A stretch of DNA of 47,375 bases from an uncultured Acidobacteriaceae bacterium. GTDB lineage: Bacteria; Acidobacteriota; Terriglobia; Terriglobales; Acidobacteriaceae. Each line of letters begins with the position of its first letter. The first letter of the stretch is position 1. The notes below the pieces were generated by a model. That model did no database searches. It saw only the letters and a list, made by a program, of their open reading frames with translations, and was not told the DNA's origin. This document shows, piece after piece, positions 1-7,807 of the stretch. The stretch is taken from assembly GCA_903828675.1 (NCBI GenBank), contig CAIKND010000126.1, forward strand, positions 1 through 47,375. The letters run 5' to 3'. The translations under genes and the position numbers were made by a program.

Positions 1-245
1 CATGCGTGATATCTCCCTCCCATCCCCCCTCCCCAATACTCCCAAAATGCCATTCAGCGCAGCATTATAGCTATGAATACAATTAAAGTGTTTATAATAA
101 ATAATTTACTACGAGCAGTCCAGAGCGGGTGATCGTTCTCCTGAGGGGTAGCATCGCGGCACAAAAGACCCATCGGTTACCTTTTCTGTGCCTCGCGGCA
201 ATTGAGTTGGTCTTTGAGCCGATTTTTGTCGTCTAATTGAGTGAG
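1..245. other. Leader region with C-rich tract and AT-rich promoter-like segment
   Basis: No gene is visible here. Positions 13-43 are a pyrimidine tract of C-runs; its reverse complement resembles the G-rich tracts at 6904-6945 and 46003-46040. Positions 61-110 are strikingly AT-rich for this genome and contain a perfect TATAAT at 93-98, but no convincing -35 hexamer lies 16-18 bp upstream. It may be a weak or activator-dependent promoter for the sigma-factor operon that follows. Confidence 0.4.
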
Positions 246-899
246 ATGAGTAGTGTATCCATATCGCAATTATTTGTAACTGATTCCGTTGCCGCGGCTA
301 ATGAACAGGTTCGCCAGGAAAACCTTGCTGTATCGGCTGGGCTCAAGCGCCAAGACGCGGGTCTTCTGGACGAGTTGATCGTTCGCTATCAGCATCGGCT
401 GTTGCGTTACTTGCTCTATTTGACCGGAAACCGCGAAGTCGCCGAAGACCTCTTCCAGGAAGTATGGATGCGCGTTCTGGTCCGCGGAGCGCAGTTCAAC
501 GGGCAATCCCGCTTTGAGACCTGGCTGTTCACCATCGCCCGCAACCTTCTGATCGACCTGCGGCGCAAGCGCACCATGAGCAGCCTCGACGAGTTGTTTG
601 AGGTGGGCGGAGATGACGACCGGCCTTTGGCCTTTGAAGTTGCCGCTGACGGACCAACGCCCTTTGATCGCTTCTCAAATCTCGAGGACCGCGAACGAAT
701 TGCCGCGGCTCTGCTCGAGTTGGATACGCTCCATCGCGAGGTCTTGGTGCTCCGCTTCCATGAGGAACTGTCTCTTGAAGAGATCGCAAAAGTCACGCGG
801 GCGCCTCTTTCCACCGTAAAGTCAAGACTCTACAGAGGCATGGCCATCATCAAGCCCAAGCTCGAACGCAACGTCCCACGCTGCCAGGAGGCGGTGTGA
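246..899 (+). CDS. ECF-type sigma-70 family RNA polymerase sigma factor
   Basis: This is an extracytoplasmic-function sigma factor that would direct RNA polymerase to a small regulon. About 217 residues, a usual ECF size. Region 2 is clear (helices around RLLRYLLYLTGN and the AEDLFQEVWMRV motif, then a W-rich TIARNLLIDLRRK segment). An acidic linker follows, then region 4 with LHREVLVLRFHEELSLEEIA and the helix-turn-helix PLSTVKSRLYRG. The frame is open from a TTG at 237; ATG 246 is preferred because a purine-rich GAGTGAG precedes it. The stop codon overlaps the GTG of the next gene (GTGA), indicating translational coupling. The partner is not a classical zinc-binding anti-sigma factor, so the signal is unknown. 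Confidence 0.93.
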   Translation: MSSVSISQLFVTDSVAAANEQVRQENLAVSAGLKRQDAGLLDELIVRYQHRLLRYLLYLTGNREVAEDLFQEVWMRVLVRGAQFNGQSRFETWLFTIARNLLIDLRRKRTMSSLDELFEVGGDDDRPLAFEVAADGPTPFDRFSNLEDRERIAAALLELDTLHREVLVLRFHEELSLEEIAKVTRAPLSTVKSRLYRGMAIIKPKLERNVPRCQEAV

Positions 900-1282
900 A
901 GACCAACGGGCTGGCCCAGGATGTGGCCAGCGGCGCAGCTCAGGGCGCGGACACCACCCGCGACCTGTTGTCGGCGCTTGCCGGTAATCAGGCCGCCCGC
1001 GAGCGCGACGTAAGCTGCCATACTCGCCGCGTGGTCCTGGCGTCGCTCGGCGTTATGCAGGACCAGAAAGCAGGACGCAAGCGAGGCCGTTCCGTGGCAT
1101 TGGCCTCAATTCTCCTTGTGGTTCTGGCTCTCGGTCCCTTTTTCTGGAGAGTTGCAGACGACTTGGTCGAGGACGAACACCTGGGCGATATTGCCACCCA
1201 GTTCAGCCTGTGGCTCTGCTTCCTTTTCCCGGCCATTCTCGCGGCCGCGCTGGTCGTCGGTTGGGCACGCAAGAGAGATTGA
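896..1282 (+). CDS. Small two-TM protein coupled to the ECF sigma factor (possible anti-sigma)
   Basis: 128 residues starting with GTG inside the stop codon of the sigma gene. The first 65 residues are cytosolic-looking, charged and free of the HxxxCxxC zinc motif of ZAS anti-sigma factors. Two hydrophobic segments follow (about residues 66-85 and 100-122), ending in a basic GWARKRD tail. I do not recognise a named family. Position and coupling suggest a membrane anchor or anti-sigma partner, but this is inference from context only. The intergenic space to the next gene is about 120 nt. Confidence 0.75.
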   Translation: MKTNGLAQDVASGAAQGADTTRDLLSALAGNQAARERDVSCHTRRVVLASLGVMQDQKAGRKRGRSVALASILLVVLALGPFFWRVADDLVEDEHLGDIATQFSLWLCFLFPAILAAALVVGWARKRD

Positions 1283-1404
1283 ATAGACTAAAAGTGCAAT
1301 CAGCACCCAAGTGCGGCAACTTCCTTCATTCCTCCTCCGTCCATCCAAATAAGGGTTAAGCTGTGTTTGATCCCGAGAAAGGCCCTCCGCGGGAGGGATT
1401 CACT

Positions 1405-1932
1405 ATGCGCGTCACACAATCGATTACAGTCAACGAAGACGAACGCATGATTCCGGCTTGGTCAATTATTTTGGCCAGCTTGGCGTTTGTGTTGGTGGAG
1501 TATTACCTCTGGGTCGTTGCTCCGGACCAGCTGCACCACAGGCCGGCGCCCATCGGCTTTCGCATCTACTTCAACTTTTCCTGGGGCGTCCTGCTCGCCC
1601 TCTACTTCCTGATGGTCGGCTACATCAGCAAAGACGCTCCGCGCCGCGGCATGAGCACCAGGTTCTGGATGCTGGTGTGCTTCGTTATGCCCGGCGGAAT
1701 CGGGGCCGTGATCTATTTCCTGCTGCGCCAGCCGGCGGCTACCCGCTGCCCAGCCTGTGCCACTCATGTGCAAAGCGACTTCCACTTCTGCCCGCAGTGC
1801 AACTATCAGCTCACCGCCAATTGCGGCAACTGCTTCCGTACCGTGCGCGCCACTGACCAGTTCTGCACCCGTTGCGGCCACGAGCTGTCCGCGGACCACA
1901 TGCCGACGCGACTGCGCGCGCTGAGCGATTGA
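1405..1932 (+). CDS. Membrane protein with C-terminal double zinc ribbon
   Basis: The ATG at 1405 is preferred to the GTG at 1363 because GGGAGGG lies 8 nt upstream. The protein of about 175 residues has three hydrophobic segments (around IILASLAFVLVEYYLWVV, FSWGVLLALYFLMVGYI and FWMLVCFVMPGGIGAVIYFLL). After these come two CxxC-x10-CxxC zinc ribbons, CPAC...CPQC and CGNC...CTRC, in the style of DZR domains. A cytosolic double zinc ribbon on a membrane stem suggests a scaffold or regulatory role; no enzyme signature is visible. It sits between the sigma-factor pair and a LytTR regulator on the same strand and may be co-transcribed with them. Confidence 0.82.
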   Translation: MRVTQSITVNEDERMIPAWSIILASLAFVLVEYYLWVVAPDQLHHRPAPIGFRIYFNFSWGVLLALYFLMVGYISKDAPRRGMSTRFWMLVCFVMPGGIGAVIYFLLRQPAATRCPACATHVQSDFHFCPQCNYQLTANCGNCFRTVRATDQFCTRCGHELSADHMPTRLRALSD

Positions 1933-2029
1933 ACCTCCCGGCCAGGCAACTGCGGAATCCACTCCGGTTCCGCAGCGTGTAGTATTGACCCGTCCACGTA
2001 CCCTTCCTACAATCGAACTTCTGGCCCGT

Positions 2030-2869
2030 ATGTCCATCTCCGCGCTCATCATCGACGACGAACTACTGGCCCGCGAGGAGCTGAAGTACCTGCTTGACTC
2101 TGTGGGTGGCGTGGACGTAGTCGGAGAGGGCGCCAACGGCATCGAGGCTGTGGCCCTCATCGAAGAACACAACCCAGACCTCGTTTTCCTCGACGTCCAA
2201 ATGCCCGGCCTCGATGGGTTTGCCGTCATCAAGCGCCTGATGGAGCGCGGTCAGAAAAAAAACGGCACGGCTACGGGCAAGCATGCCGGGCCGCTTCCGC
2301 AGATCGTGTTTGCCACAGCTTACGACCAGTACGCGGTGCGGGCCTTTGACGTAAACGCCGTCGATTACCTGCTTAAGCCCTTTGACCGCGACCGCGTGGT
2401 CGAAGCGGTCGAGCGGGTAAAAGGCCGCATGGCCGGCGGCGCCGGTCCACTGTCGGACTCGCCGATAGAATCCCAACTCGATGCGCTGCTCCGGTTGCTG
2501 AATCGCCCACAAGGGCCGTCGCGCGCGCCACAGCCGGCCAAGCTGGTGGTGCAGGCGCAGAACCGCCTGCTGTTGGTGGACCAGGCGGAGATCTGCTTTG
2601 CGGCCATCGACGAGGGCGTCATTCGCATCGTTACGCGAACCTTTGAGGGGCAGTCAAAGTGCCGCACCCTCGAGGAGTTGCTGGAACAGCTTGACCCGGC
2701 CCACTTCTGGCGCGCGCACCGCGGCTTCGTGGTCAGCATCGATCACATCCGCGAGGTGGTGCCCTGGTTCAAGTCCAGCTACCAGCTGCGCATGAACGAC
2801 AAGCAGCAGACTGAGATTCCGGTAAGCCGCACGCAAACCAAGAGGCTGCGCGAACTGTTCAATTTGTAG
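2030..2869 (+). CDS. LytTR-family DNA-binding response regulator
   Basis: Two-component response regulator. Numbering from ATG 2030 (MSISALIIDDE; the frame is open from a TTG at 1985), the receiver has acidic residues D9/D10, phosphoacceptor D55 in VFLDVQMPG, T96 in FATAY and K116 in LLKPFD. A roughly 12-residue insertion rich in K, G and T lies between the D55 helix and the T96 strand. The C-terminal third (about 180-279) is a LytTR domain, with the HFWRAHRGFVVSIDHI and final VSRTQTKRLREL segments. No histidine kinase is adjacent, so it is an orphan here. It ends 14 nt from the convergent reductase gene. Confidence 0.92.
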   Translation: MSISALIIDDELLAREELKYLLDSVGGVDVVGEGANGIEAVALIEEHNPDLVFLDVQMPGLDGFAVIKRLMERGQKKNGTATGKHAGPLPQIVFATAYDQYAVRAFDVNAVDYLLKPFDRDRVVEAVERVKGRMAGGAGPLSDSPIESQLDALLRLLNRPQGPSRAPQPAKLVVQAQNRLLLVDQAEICFAAIDEGVIRIVTRTFEGQSKCRTLEELLEQLDPAHFWRAHRGFVVSIDHIREVVPWFKSSYQLRMNDKQQTEIPVSRTQTKRLRELFNL

Positions 2870-2883
2870 AGCCTGAATCTTGT

Positions 2884-3735
2884 CTAGTCGTATCTTTCGA
2901 AGACTATCTGTTTGCGATTCCAGCCGAAGGCCGTCAGCCGCTCGCGTACGCCCGAGACCATATTGTTCAGACCGCAGATGTAGGCGTGGATGCCGAATCG
3001 CAACTCGGCGGGCGGGGTGGCCGGATCGACCGCGGGAACCGGAAGCGGCAACCCCAAACGGGCAGCGCGTTCTTCCACAATGCGGGCGACGTGGTCCTGT
3101 ACATAGCCCCGCAGCCCGGTCCAATCCTCAGAACCGCGGCTGAGAGTCGGCAGGTAGTGAAAATTGGGCTTGCGCGCGGCAAGAGCCTCAAACTCCGCCC
3201 GATAATAGAGATCAGTTTCGTAACGGGTGCCATAGACCAGCCAGATATCCCTGCCTTGGCTGCGATCTTGACCCTCAGCCGGAAACAACCACTGCGCATA
3301 GCCGCGCATCGGTGCCACACCGGTGCCAGTTGCCACCAGGATTGAGTCGGTGACCGGCTCGTGCAGGACGAAGTGTCCGTGGGGCCCGTGAATCTGGATG
3401 GTAGCGCCAACAGGCATATCGGGAAGGTCGGCCAGATGATTGGAGAAGAATCCTTCCTCAACCCGGTTAACGCATAAGTCAAAGCGATTGCCGTTGGCCG
3501 CCGACGCCAGCGAATAGGCGCGGGTCTGAAGTTTACCGTTCTGATCCTGCGCTACGGCCGAGATGAACTGGCCGGCCGCAAACTGGAAGCGTTCCATTCC
3601 GTCAAGGACGAACTCGAAGTGGAAACACTGGGCGGATTCTGAAATGCAATCCTTGCGTGCCAGACGTGCGGTGTAAAGTTCACGAGCCAAGGGGGTTCTC
3701 GCTTTGCGGGGAAGATCGTGACCGTTGCCGGACAC
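2884..3735 (-). CDS. Ferredoxin/flavodoxin--NADP+ reductase (FNR family)
   Basis: Flavoprotein moving electrons between NADP(H) and ferredoxin or flavodoxin in the cytosol. 283 residues. The N-terminal beta-barrel carries the FAD motif RAYSLAS (R-x-Y-S). The nucleotide half has GTGVAPMRG for pyrophosphate binding, and ICGLNNMV corresponds to the CGxxxM segment. The C-terminus IVFERYD has an aromatic residue near the end, as in bacterial Fpr-type enzymes. No additional 2Fe-2S or oxygenase domain is fused. It lies 97 nt downstream of the sulfatase on the same strand and could be read through from it, though no functional link is obvious. The partner ferredoxin is not in the window. Confidence 0.88.
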   Translation of the reverse strand: MSGNGHDLPRKARTPLARELYTARLARKDCISESAQCFHFEFVLDGMERFQFAAGQFISAVAQDQNGKLQTRAYSLASAANGNRFDLCVNRVEEGFFSNHLADLPDMPVGATIQIHGPHGHFVLHEPVTDSILVATGTGVAPMRGYAQWLFPAEGQDRSQGRDIWLVYGTRYETDLYYRAEFEALAARKPNFHYLPTLSRGSEDWTGLRGYVQDHVARIVEERAARLGLPLPVPAVDPATPPAELRFGIHAYICGLNNMVSGVRERLTAFGWNRKQIVFERYD

Positions 3736-3832
3736 ACGACGATTATATGTCGCAAATGTATCTGAATGTCACGCGCTTAGTGGGCACCGGAGAAAGCCGG
3801 GCGTCTCAAATCTCCGTCTGCTTCAAGCTTCC

Positions 3833-5536
3833 TCAGGCAGGTTGTGTGGATAGCTGCATATCTCCGGCTGCCTGCGGGAGATATGCGAAGCGCGCCAGGC
3901 GGAACTGCGTCCAATAGCCTGACCACCGGGAATCTGCCTGCAAAGCCGCTCCAAGACGATGAATCATCTCTTCGCGAACCGCGGCGTACTCCACCTTGCC
4001 GATGAGATTGGATGCATCTTCGCTGTTTATGTCGTAGAGTTCATCGACCGCCGAGGAGCAGTTATAGGCGTAGAGGAAATGGCGTCCGTCGGAGAAGCGA
4101 TGTTGAAGTCCGCAACTGAAATTCACGCCTACATGCCATCCGCCAAAGAACAGCAATGTGCGATCGCCCGGCTCTGCTGTACCTAGAATCCGAGGCAACA
4201 GCGATTCGCCATCAAACTTGGCTTCCGCGTGGATGCCAGCCACATCGAGCAATGTTTGCGAGAGATCGAGTAGCGAAACGGCCGACTCGACCACCTGCTG
4301 CGTTGCATGAGTCGTGCGCGGGAGTTTGATGACCATCGGAACGCGCAGAACATCGGGATGGAGGTACACACCCTTGTCAACCAAAGCACGGCGGCCGTTC
4401 ATCTCGCCATGGTCCGAAATAAGCGCAATCACCGAGTCCTCGTAGAGCCCGCACTGTTTCAGCTTTGTGAGAAGGTTGCCGATCACCTTGTCCACGATCT
4501 CCATCTGCAGCGCATAGGCAATCCGGTAGTTCAGCAGGCTTTCATCGTCGTAGATGCCCCAGTAGCGGCGATAGAGGTCGATGATATCCGGTTCGTCTTC
4601 AGCCTTCTGCCAGTTTCGCTGCTTTGCGGTTTCATAGGATTTGGGCAGAGTCATGATCTTCCGCAGCTCCTTCTCGCGCTCTTCAAACCCAGCGGGAATT
4701 GAGAAGGGCTGGTGGGGATCGAAGATGTCGAGCTGCATATAGACCGGGTGGCGCTCCGTGGCTCCGCTGCCGACCAGGTTGTCGATGGTTTCAATAGCCC
4801 GTTGACCAAGGTAGTAACTGTACTGAGCTTCAAGCGGAAAGGGCTTGCCGTCCTCCTGCACGACCCACCCACCCACGGAGTTGCCCGCAGTCGTCCGGTT
4901 CTGCTGCTTGAAGACAATTTCGCGAGAGTATTTTTGCGGCTTTACGCCGAGTCGGCGCTGATAGTTTCGATACCCATCGTCGTCGAAGACAGGAGGCGAC
5001 CAGCGGTCCCACGGCTGATCGTTCTCGCCGAAGGCGCTAAGGAACTTCCCGGCGCCTACATGGCACTTGCCCACTTGGCGGGTAACATAGCCGGCTGCGC
5101 GCAGGTATTCAGGAAAGATGATGTCGTCGGCGCGAAGTTCCGTCTCGAGCCCGGCTGGGGCATGCTCTCCATTGCCTAGTACATAACTATACCGGCCTGT
5201 GAGATAGGACGATCGCGAAGGAGAGCAGAGAGGTACCGTGCAAAATGCGTTGGAAAAAAAGCAGCCATCCTTCATCAGCGAGCGGATGGCCGGTATCTCC
5301 ACATGCCTGGAGAGCGGCCGGTCAGGATGGTAGAGATCGGGACTCACCATATCGATGCTAATAAGGAAGATGTTTGGCGGCTTTTTGGAATGACTGCGTG
5401 AGTACGGACCCGCCCCCGTTATTTCCTGCGTAAAGTGCAGCGGCGAAGCAGTTGTGGCTGGCGGCATTTGTGCGTTCAGCAACTGTTTGCTGACCAGAGC
5501 TCCAGCCGTAAGAGTGCAAAAACTGCGCCGGTTCAT
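3833..5536 (-). CDS. Secreted Cys-type sulfatase (arylsulfatase superfamily)
   Basis: Hydrolyses sulfate esters, probably outside the cytoplasm. 567 residues. The N-terminus MNRRSF...AGALVSKQLLNAQ has a twin-arginine-like pair followed by a hydrophobic stretch. C104 lies in the CSPSR-x-x-YLTGR signature, the site converted to formylglycine by a maturase not present here. Other family segments are VGKCHVG, where the usual W of GKWH is C, and LISDHGEMNG with the metal/active-site DH. The normal first metal-site pair is reduced to ISIDMVSPD, so D62 is followed by M rather than D. A good promoter and a divergent LacI regulator suggest substrate-controlled expression. The natural substrate, possibly a sulfated glycan, cannot be read from sequence. 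Confidence 0.92.
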   Translation of the reverse strand: MNRRSFCTLTAGALVSKQLLNAQMPPATTASPLHFTQEITGAGPYSRSHSKKPPNIFLISIDMVSPDLYHPDRPLSRHVEIPAIRSLMKDGCFFSNAFCTVPLCSPSRSSYLTGRYSYVLGNGEHAPAGLETELRADDIIFPEYLRAAGYVTRQVGKCHVGAGKFLSAFGENDQPWDRWSPPVFDDDGYRNYQRRLGVKPQKYSREIVFKQQNRTTAGNSVGGWVVQEDGKPFPLEAQYSYYLGQRAIETIDNLVGSGATERHPVYMQLDIFDPHQPFSIPAGFEEREKELRKIMTLPKSYETAKQRNWQKAEDEPDIIDLYRRYWGIYDDESLLNYRIAYALQMEIVDKVIGNLLTKLKQCGLYEDSVIALISDHGEMNGRRALVDKGVYLHPDVLRVPMVIKLPRTTHATQQVVESAVSLLDLSQTLLDVAGIHAEAKFDGESLLPRILGTAEPGDRTLLFFGGWHVGVNFSCGLQHRFSDGRHFLYAYNCSSAVDELYDINSEDASNLIGKVEYAAVREEMIHRLGAALQADSRWSGYWTQFRLARFAYLPQAAGDMQLSTQPA

Positions 5537-5549
5537 ATGATTGGGTTGT

Positions 5550-5610
5550 CCTTTACTACACGATGATGGTGCGTGAGCAATTCTAATGCTGCAGAATTTT
5601 CTTGTAAAGG
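5550..5610. promoter_or_regulatory. Candidate operator sites over the sulfatase promoter
   Basis: Two nested symmetries are visible. AATTCT-N8-AGAATT (5579-5598) covers the -10 hexamer and the spacer. CCTTTAC (5550-5556) and GTAAAGG (5604-5610) are inverted copies, one downstream of the predicted start and one on the -35 hexamer. This placement suits repression by the divergent LacI protein. The binding itself is inferred; the classical CG-centred LacI operator is not seen. Confidence 0.4.
5580..5608 (-). promoter_or_regulatory. Sigma-70-like promoter of the sulfatase gene
   Basis: On the minus strand TTTACA (5603-5608) is followed by exactly 17 bp and TAGAAT (5580-5585). Each hexamer matches the consensus at 5 of 6 positions. 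Predicted transcription start is near 5573, about 35 nt before the sulfatase ATG at 5536. Confidence 0.7.
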
Positions 5611-5723
5611 ATTACATTTGCCATTCCCAGAATTCGGTCGTGATGAGTAGAAGTGGGAAAAATTTGACCAGGGTGGGGTAAATGGGTCTGGGGTATACTC
5701 TGGTGAATCAGCGCGTCTACCAC

Positions 5724-6734
5724 ATGGATATTCTGCAGGTTGCCAAACGAGCCAACGTATCAACCGCCACCGTCTCGCGTGTAATCAACGGGCTGCCTGG
5801 GGTGCGCGAAAAAACTTCTGACCGGGTACGGCGGGCTATCGCGGAGTTGAACTACGTTCCAAATACCAATGCGCGCAGCCTTCGCATGGGCCGTACGCGC
5901 CTATTTGGGCTGATCGTCTCGGATATCAACAATCCGTTCTTTCCAGAGTTGATCGACGCGTTTGAGTCTCTTGCCGCGGCCCAGGGAATCGAAGTCATCT
6001 TCACTCATACCAACTACGATCCAATTCGCTTTCACAACTGCGTTCGACGCATGATCGAGCGCAACGTGGATGCGATAGCGGTAATGACCTCCGAGGTGGA
6101 AGAGGAGGCCCTTCAGCAGGCCACCACTGCGGGAGTGCCGATTGTCCTGATGAATCAGCGCGAGCTTGCGGGGAAATATCCCAATGTACTGGTGGATTAT
6201 TCCGTAGGATTTCGCGAGGCGCTGGTGCACCTGCTTGCCTTGGGGCATAGCAATATCGGATTCATTGCCGGCCCGCAAACTCTCGACTCCGCCCGTCGCC
6301 GCAAAGACGCCTTCAAATCGGCGCTGAAGAGCCACGGGCTTCGCATGCGGGCGGAGTGGACTGCCATTGGAGACATGAAGGTTGAGGGAGGACGCGCGGC
6401 GATGGATAAGCTGCTGTCATGCAATTCCTCTCCAACCGCGGTGGTGACATCGAATGACTTGATGGCGATCGGGGCGCTTCAGGCTGCGCATGCCGCGCAT
6501 GTCAGCGTTCCGAAGAATCTATCGATTATCGGATTCGACGATCTGCCCGTCGCCAGCATGATGCACCCGGCACTGAGCACGATCCGATTGCCGCGCAACC
6601 TGGTTGCGGCGCAGGCGTTCGCCTGTCTGCAACAGGCGATTCTGGGCGGGGAAGGGGCTGCGGTCGAGCCGGTGCAGCCACACCTTGTGATCCGCAATTC
6701 AACGGCGCCGCCCGCTAACAGGAAGCGACGCTGA
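5724..6734 (+). CDS. LacI-family transcriptional regulator
   Basis: Sugar-type repressor acting on DNA in the cytosol. The start at ATG 5724 gives MDILQVAKRANVSTATVSRV, so the helix-turn-helix begins at the extreme N-terminus as is usual; the frame is open from an earlier ATG at 5682. The hinge helix is NARSLRMGRTRLFG, followed by a periplasmic-binding-protein-like effector domain (GLIVSDINNPFF, the TSNDLMAIGAL segment, the SIIGFDDLPVASMMHPALSTI segment). About 336 residues, standard length. It is divergent from the sulfatase with 187 nt between starts, so the sulfatase is the obvious target. A TATACT at 5694-5699 may be its -10, but the nearest TTGACC (5664-5669) is 24 bp away, too far for a normal spacer. 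Confidence 0.93.
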   Translation: MDILQVAKRANVSTATVSRVINGLPGVREKTSDRVRRAIAELNYVPNTNARSLRMGRTRLFGLIVSDINNPFFPELIDAFESLAAAQGIEVIFTHTNYDPIRFHNCVRRMIERNVDAIAVMTSEVEEEALQQATTAGVPIVLMNQRELAGKYPNVLVDYSVGFREALVHLLALGHSNIGFIAGPQTLDSARRRKDAFKSALKSHGLRMRAEWTAIGDMKVEGGRAAMDKLLSCNSSPTAVVTSNDLMAIGALQAAHAAHVSVPKNLSIIGFDDLPVASMMHPALSTIRLPRNLVAAQAFACLQQAILGGEGAAVEPVQPHLVIRNSTAPPANRKRR

Positions 6735-6903
6735 CGCAGCAGGCCATTTCTGACACGGCGGATACTCAAACGATTATCGAATTGAAGTAACTACTTCAAA
6801 GGCCGCTCCTGGCCTCCCATGCATCGAAAAGCAGGACTTTTTGGACCTGGAACAGGGCCTATTCTGGCTTCTCCTCTGACGTGGCTGGACTCAGAGTCTC
6901 ACT

Positions 6904-6945
6904 GGGAGGGGGGGTGGGTAGGGAGGGGTGGTAGGGGGGTAGGGG
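6904..6945 (+). repeat. G-rich intergenic tract (G-quadruplex-like), copy 1
   Basis: The run GGGAGGGGGGGTGGGTAGG starts this tract. The same 19-mer occurs in reverse complement at 46022-46040, and a related tract is at 13-43. It has more than four G3+ runs with 1-2 nt loops on the plus strand, so it could fold as a quadruplex in DNA or RNA. Confidence 0.65.
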
Positions 6946-7184
6946 TGGTCGTCCACTTCCAGTCTGCGTGGCTTGGAATCTGCCGCGGGAGGCAGATGTC
7001 TAAGTTTGGATATCCCATATGAAGATTGTGCGCCAATGGGCCTTAATTATATGCAAAACGGTGGACAGTAAGTTCTGGACGGACATGGAAAGGGCGAGGC
7101 GCCCGAAAAAGCAGCCGCAAATCCTTCGTTTCCCTTCGCTGCGCCTCGGTCACTCCTAATGAACGGTCCGGTTGAGTGTTGTTC

Positions 7185-7225
7185 TGTCCCACCCATTCCG
7201 CAAAGAACGCGGAATACATGGGGCA
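7185..7225. repeat. Palindromic intergenic repeat, CCCAC/GGGGCA family, copy A
   Basis: Begins TGTCCCACCC and ends CATGGGGCA, with a perfect 7-bp stem ATTCCGC / GCGGAAT (7195-7201 and 7209-7215) around a 7-nt loop. The flanks are shared with copies at 7353-7391 and 44572-44611. Confidence 0.65.
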
Positions 7226-7352
7226 CGGTGCTTTGTTGCGGGGTAGGCGGCGGCCGTTCATTCCAGATGTAACTTGCCGATGTAAGTCATGATGCTCAGG
7301 ATAGCAGCTGGATTTTTATGCTTCGGTAAAGGCGCGGGGGTGAGTTGGTTGC

Positions 7353-7391
7353 TGTCCCACTCATTGCGATAAGGCCGCAATGAATGGGGCA
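7353..7391. repeat. Palindromic intergenic repeat, CCCAC/GGGGCA family, copy B
   Basis: Begins TGTCCCAC and ends ATGGGGCA. The perfect 8-bp stem is TCATTGCG / CGCAATGA (7361-7368 and 7376-7383) with a 7-nt loop. The stem sequence differs from copy A but stays complementary. Confidence 0.65.
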
Positions 7392-7429
7392 GGGGGCTAT
7401 TATGCGGGAAATGGCGCTGGGGAACCATC

Positions 7430-7792
7430 CTAATCGGCTTTATTCAGGCTGGAATGGAGCCAGTCAAGGTAGCAGGAGCTTCCGGATTCGACGGGCAGGA
7501 CCAGGAATTCAGGCGTCTGATAGCTGTGCAACTCGTGGAGGCGGATTTCGAGGGCTGCGACTTTGTCGATTTCCGTTTTGAGCAGCAGCATGGTCTCAGT
7601 GGCGGAATCGAGGTTGCCTTCCCAGTGGTAGATGGACTCGACCGCGGGAATGAGCGTTGCGCAGGCGGCGAGGCGCTCCTCGACAAGGGTGCGGGCGAGA
7701 CGGCGGGCCTCGTCGGGATTGGAGCAGGTGGTAAGGACGATTCTAGCTTGGGGTTGAACTGCCGGGCCGACTGGCGGAGTGGATTCGGGCAT
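7430..7792 (-). CDS. cutA: Divalent-cation tolerance protein CutA
   Basis: Small trimeric PII-like fold protein, linked by name to copper/divalent cation tolerance; its biochemical role is not settled. 120 residues. Family landmarks are visible: VLTTCSNPDEARRLARTLVEERLAAC near the N-terminus, IPAVESIYHWEG in the middle, and LLLKTEIDKV then LHSYQTPEFLVLPV near the C-terminus. The last residues (CYLDWLHSSL) match the usual end of CutA. It ends the minus-strand pair that starts with the NAD(P)-binding protein, with only 15 nt between them, so a two-gene operon is likely. Confidence 0.93.
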   Translation of the reverse strand: MPESTPPVGPAVQPQARIVLTTCSNPDEARRLARTLVEERLAACATLIPAVESIYHWEGNLDSATETMLLLKTEIDKVAALEIRLHELHSYQTPEFLVLPVESGSSCYLDWLHSSLNKAD

Positions 7793-7807
7793 GAGGTGCT
7801 TTCGCGG

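Larger units (their letters stand above)
6735..7429. other. 695-nt non-coding gap with G-rich tract and two palindromic repeats
   Basis: No credible gene is seen. It holds a G-rich tract at 6904-6945 and two related palindromes at 7185-7225 and 7353-7391, which have a third relative at 44572-44611. Short open frames across the tract have no coding character. The gap lies between the LacI gene and the convergent cutA gene. Confidence 0.6.

Noticed and set aside
1462..2232. 256-codon minus-strand frame opposite the zinc-ribbon and LytTR genes
   Set aside because: It spans two well-supported plus-strand genes and has no motif of its own.
5664..5699. TTGACC...TATACT as a complete promoter for the LacI gene
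   Set aside because: The spacer is 24 bp, too long for a normal sigma-70 promoter; only the -10 is plausible.
6819..7022. 67-codon frame across the G-rich tract
   Set aside because: The product is Gly/Val low complexity translated from a repeat, with no ribosome-binding site or family similarity.
7043..7261. 72-codon minus-strand frame in the repeat-rich gap
   Set aside because: It is largely translated palindrome copy A and its flank, with no ribosome-binding site or conserved motif.
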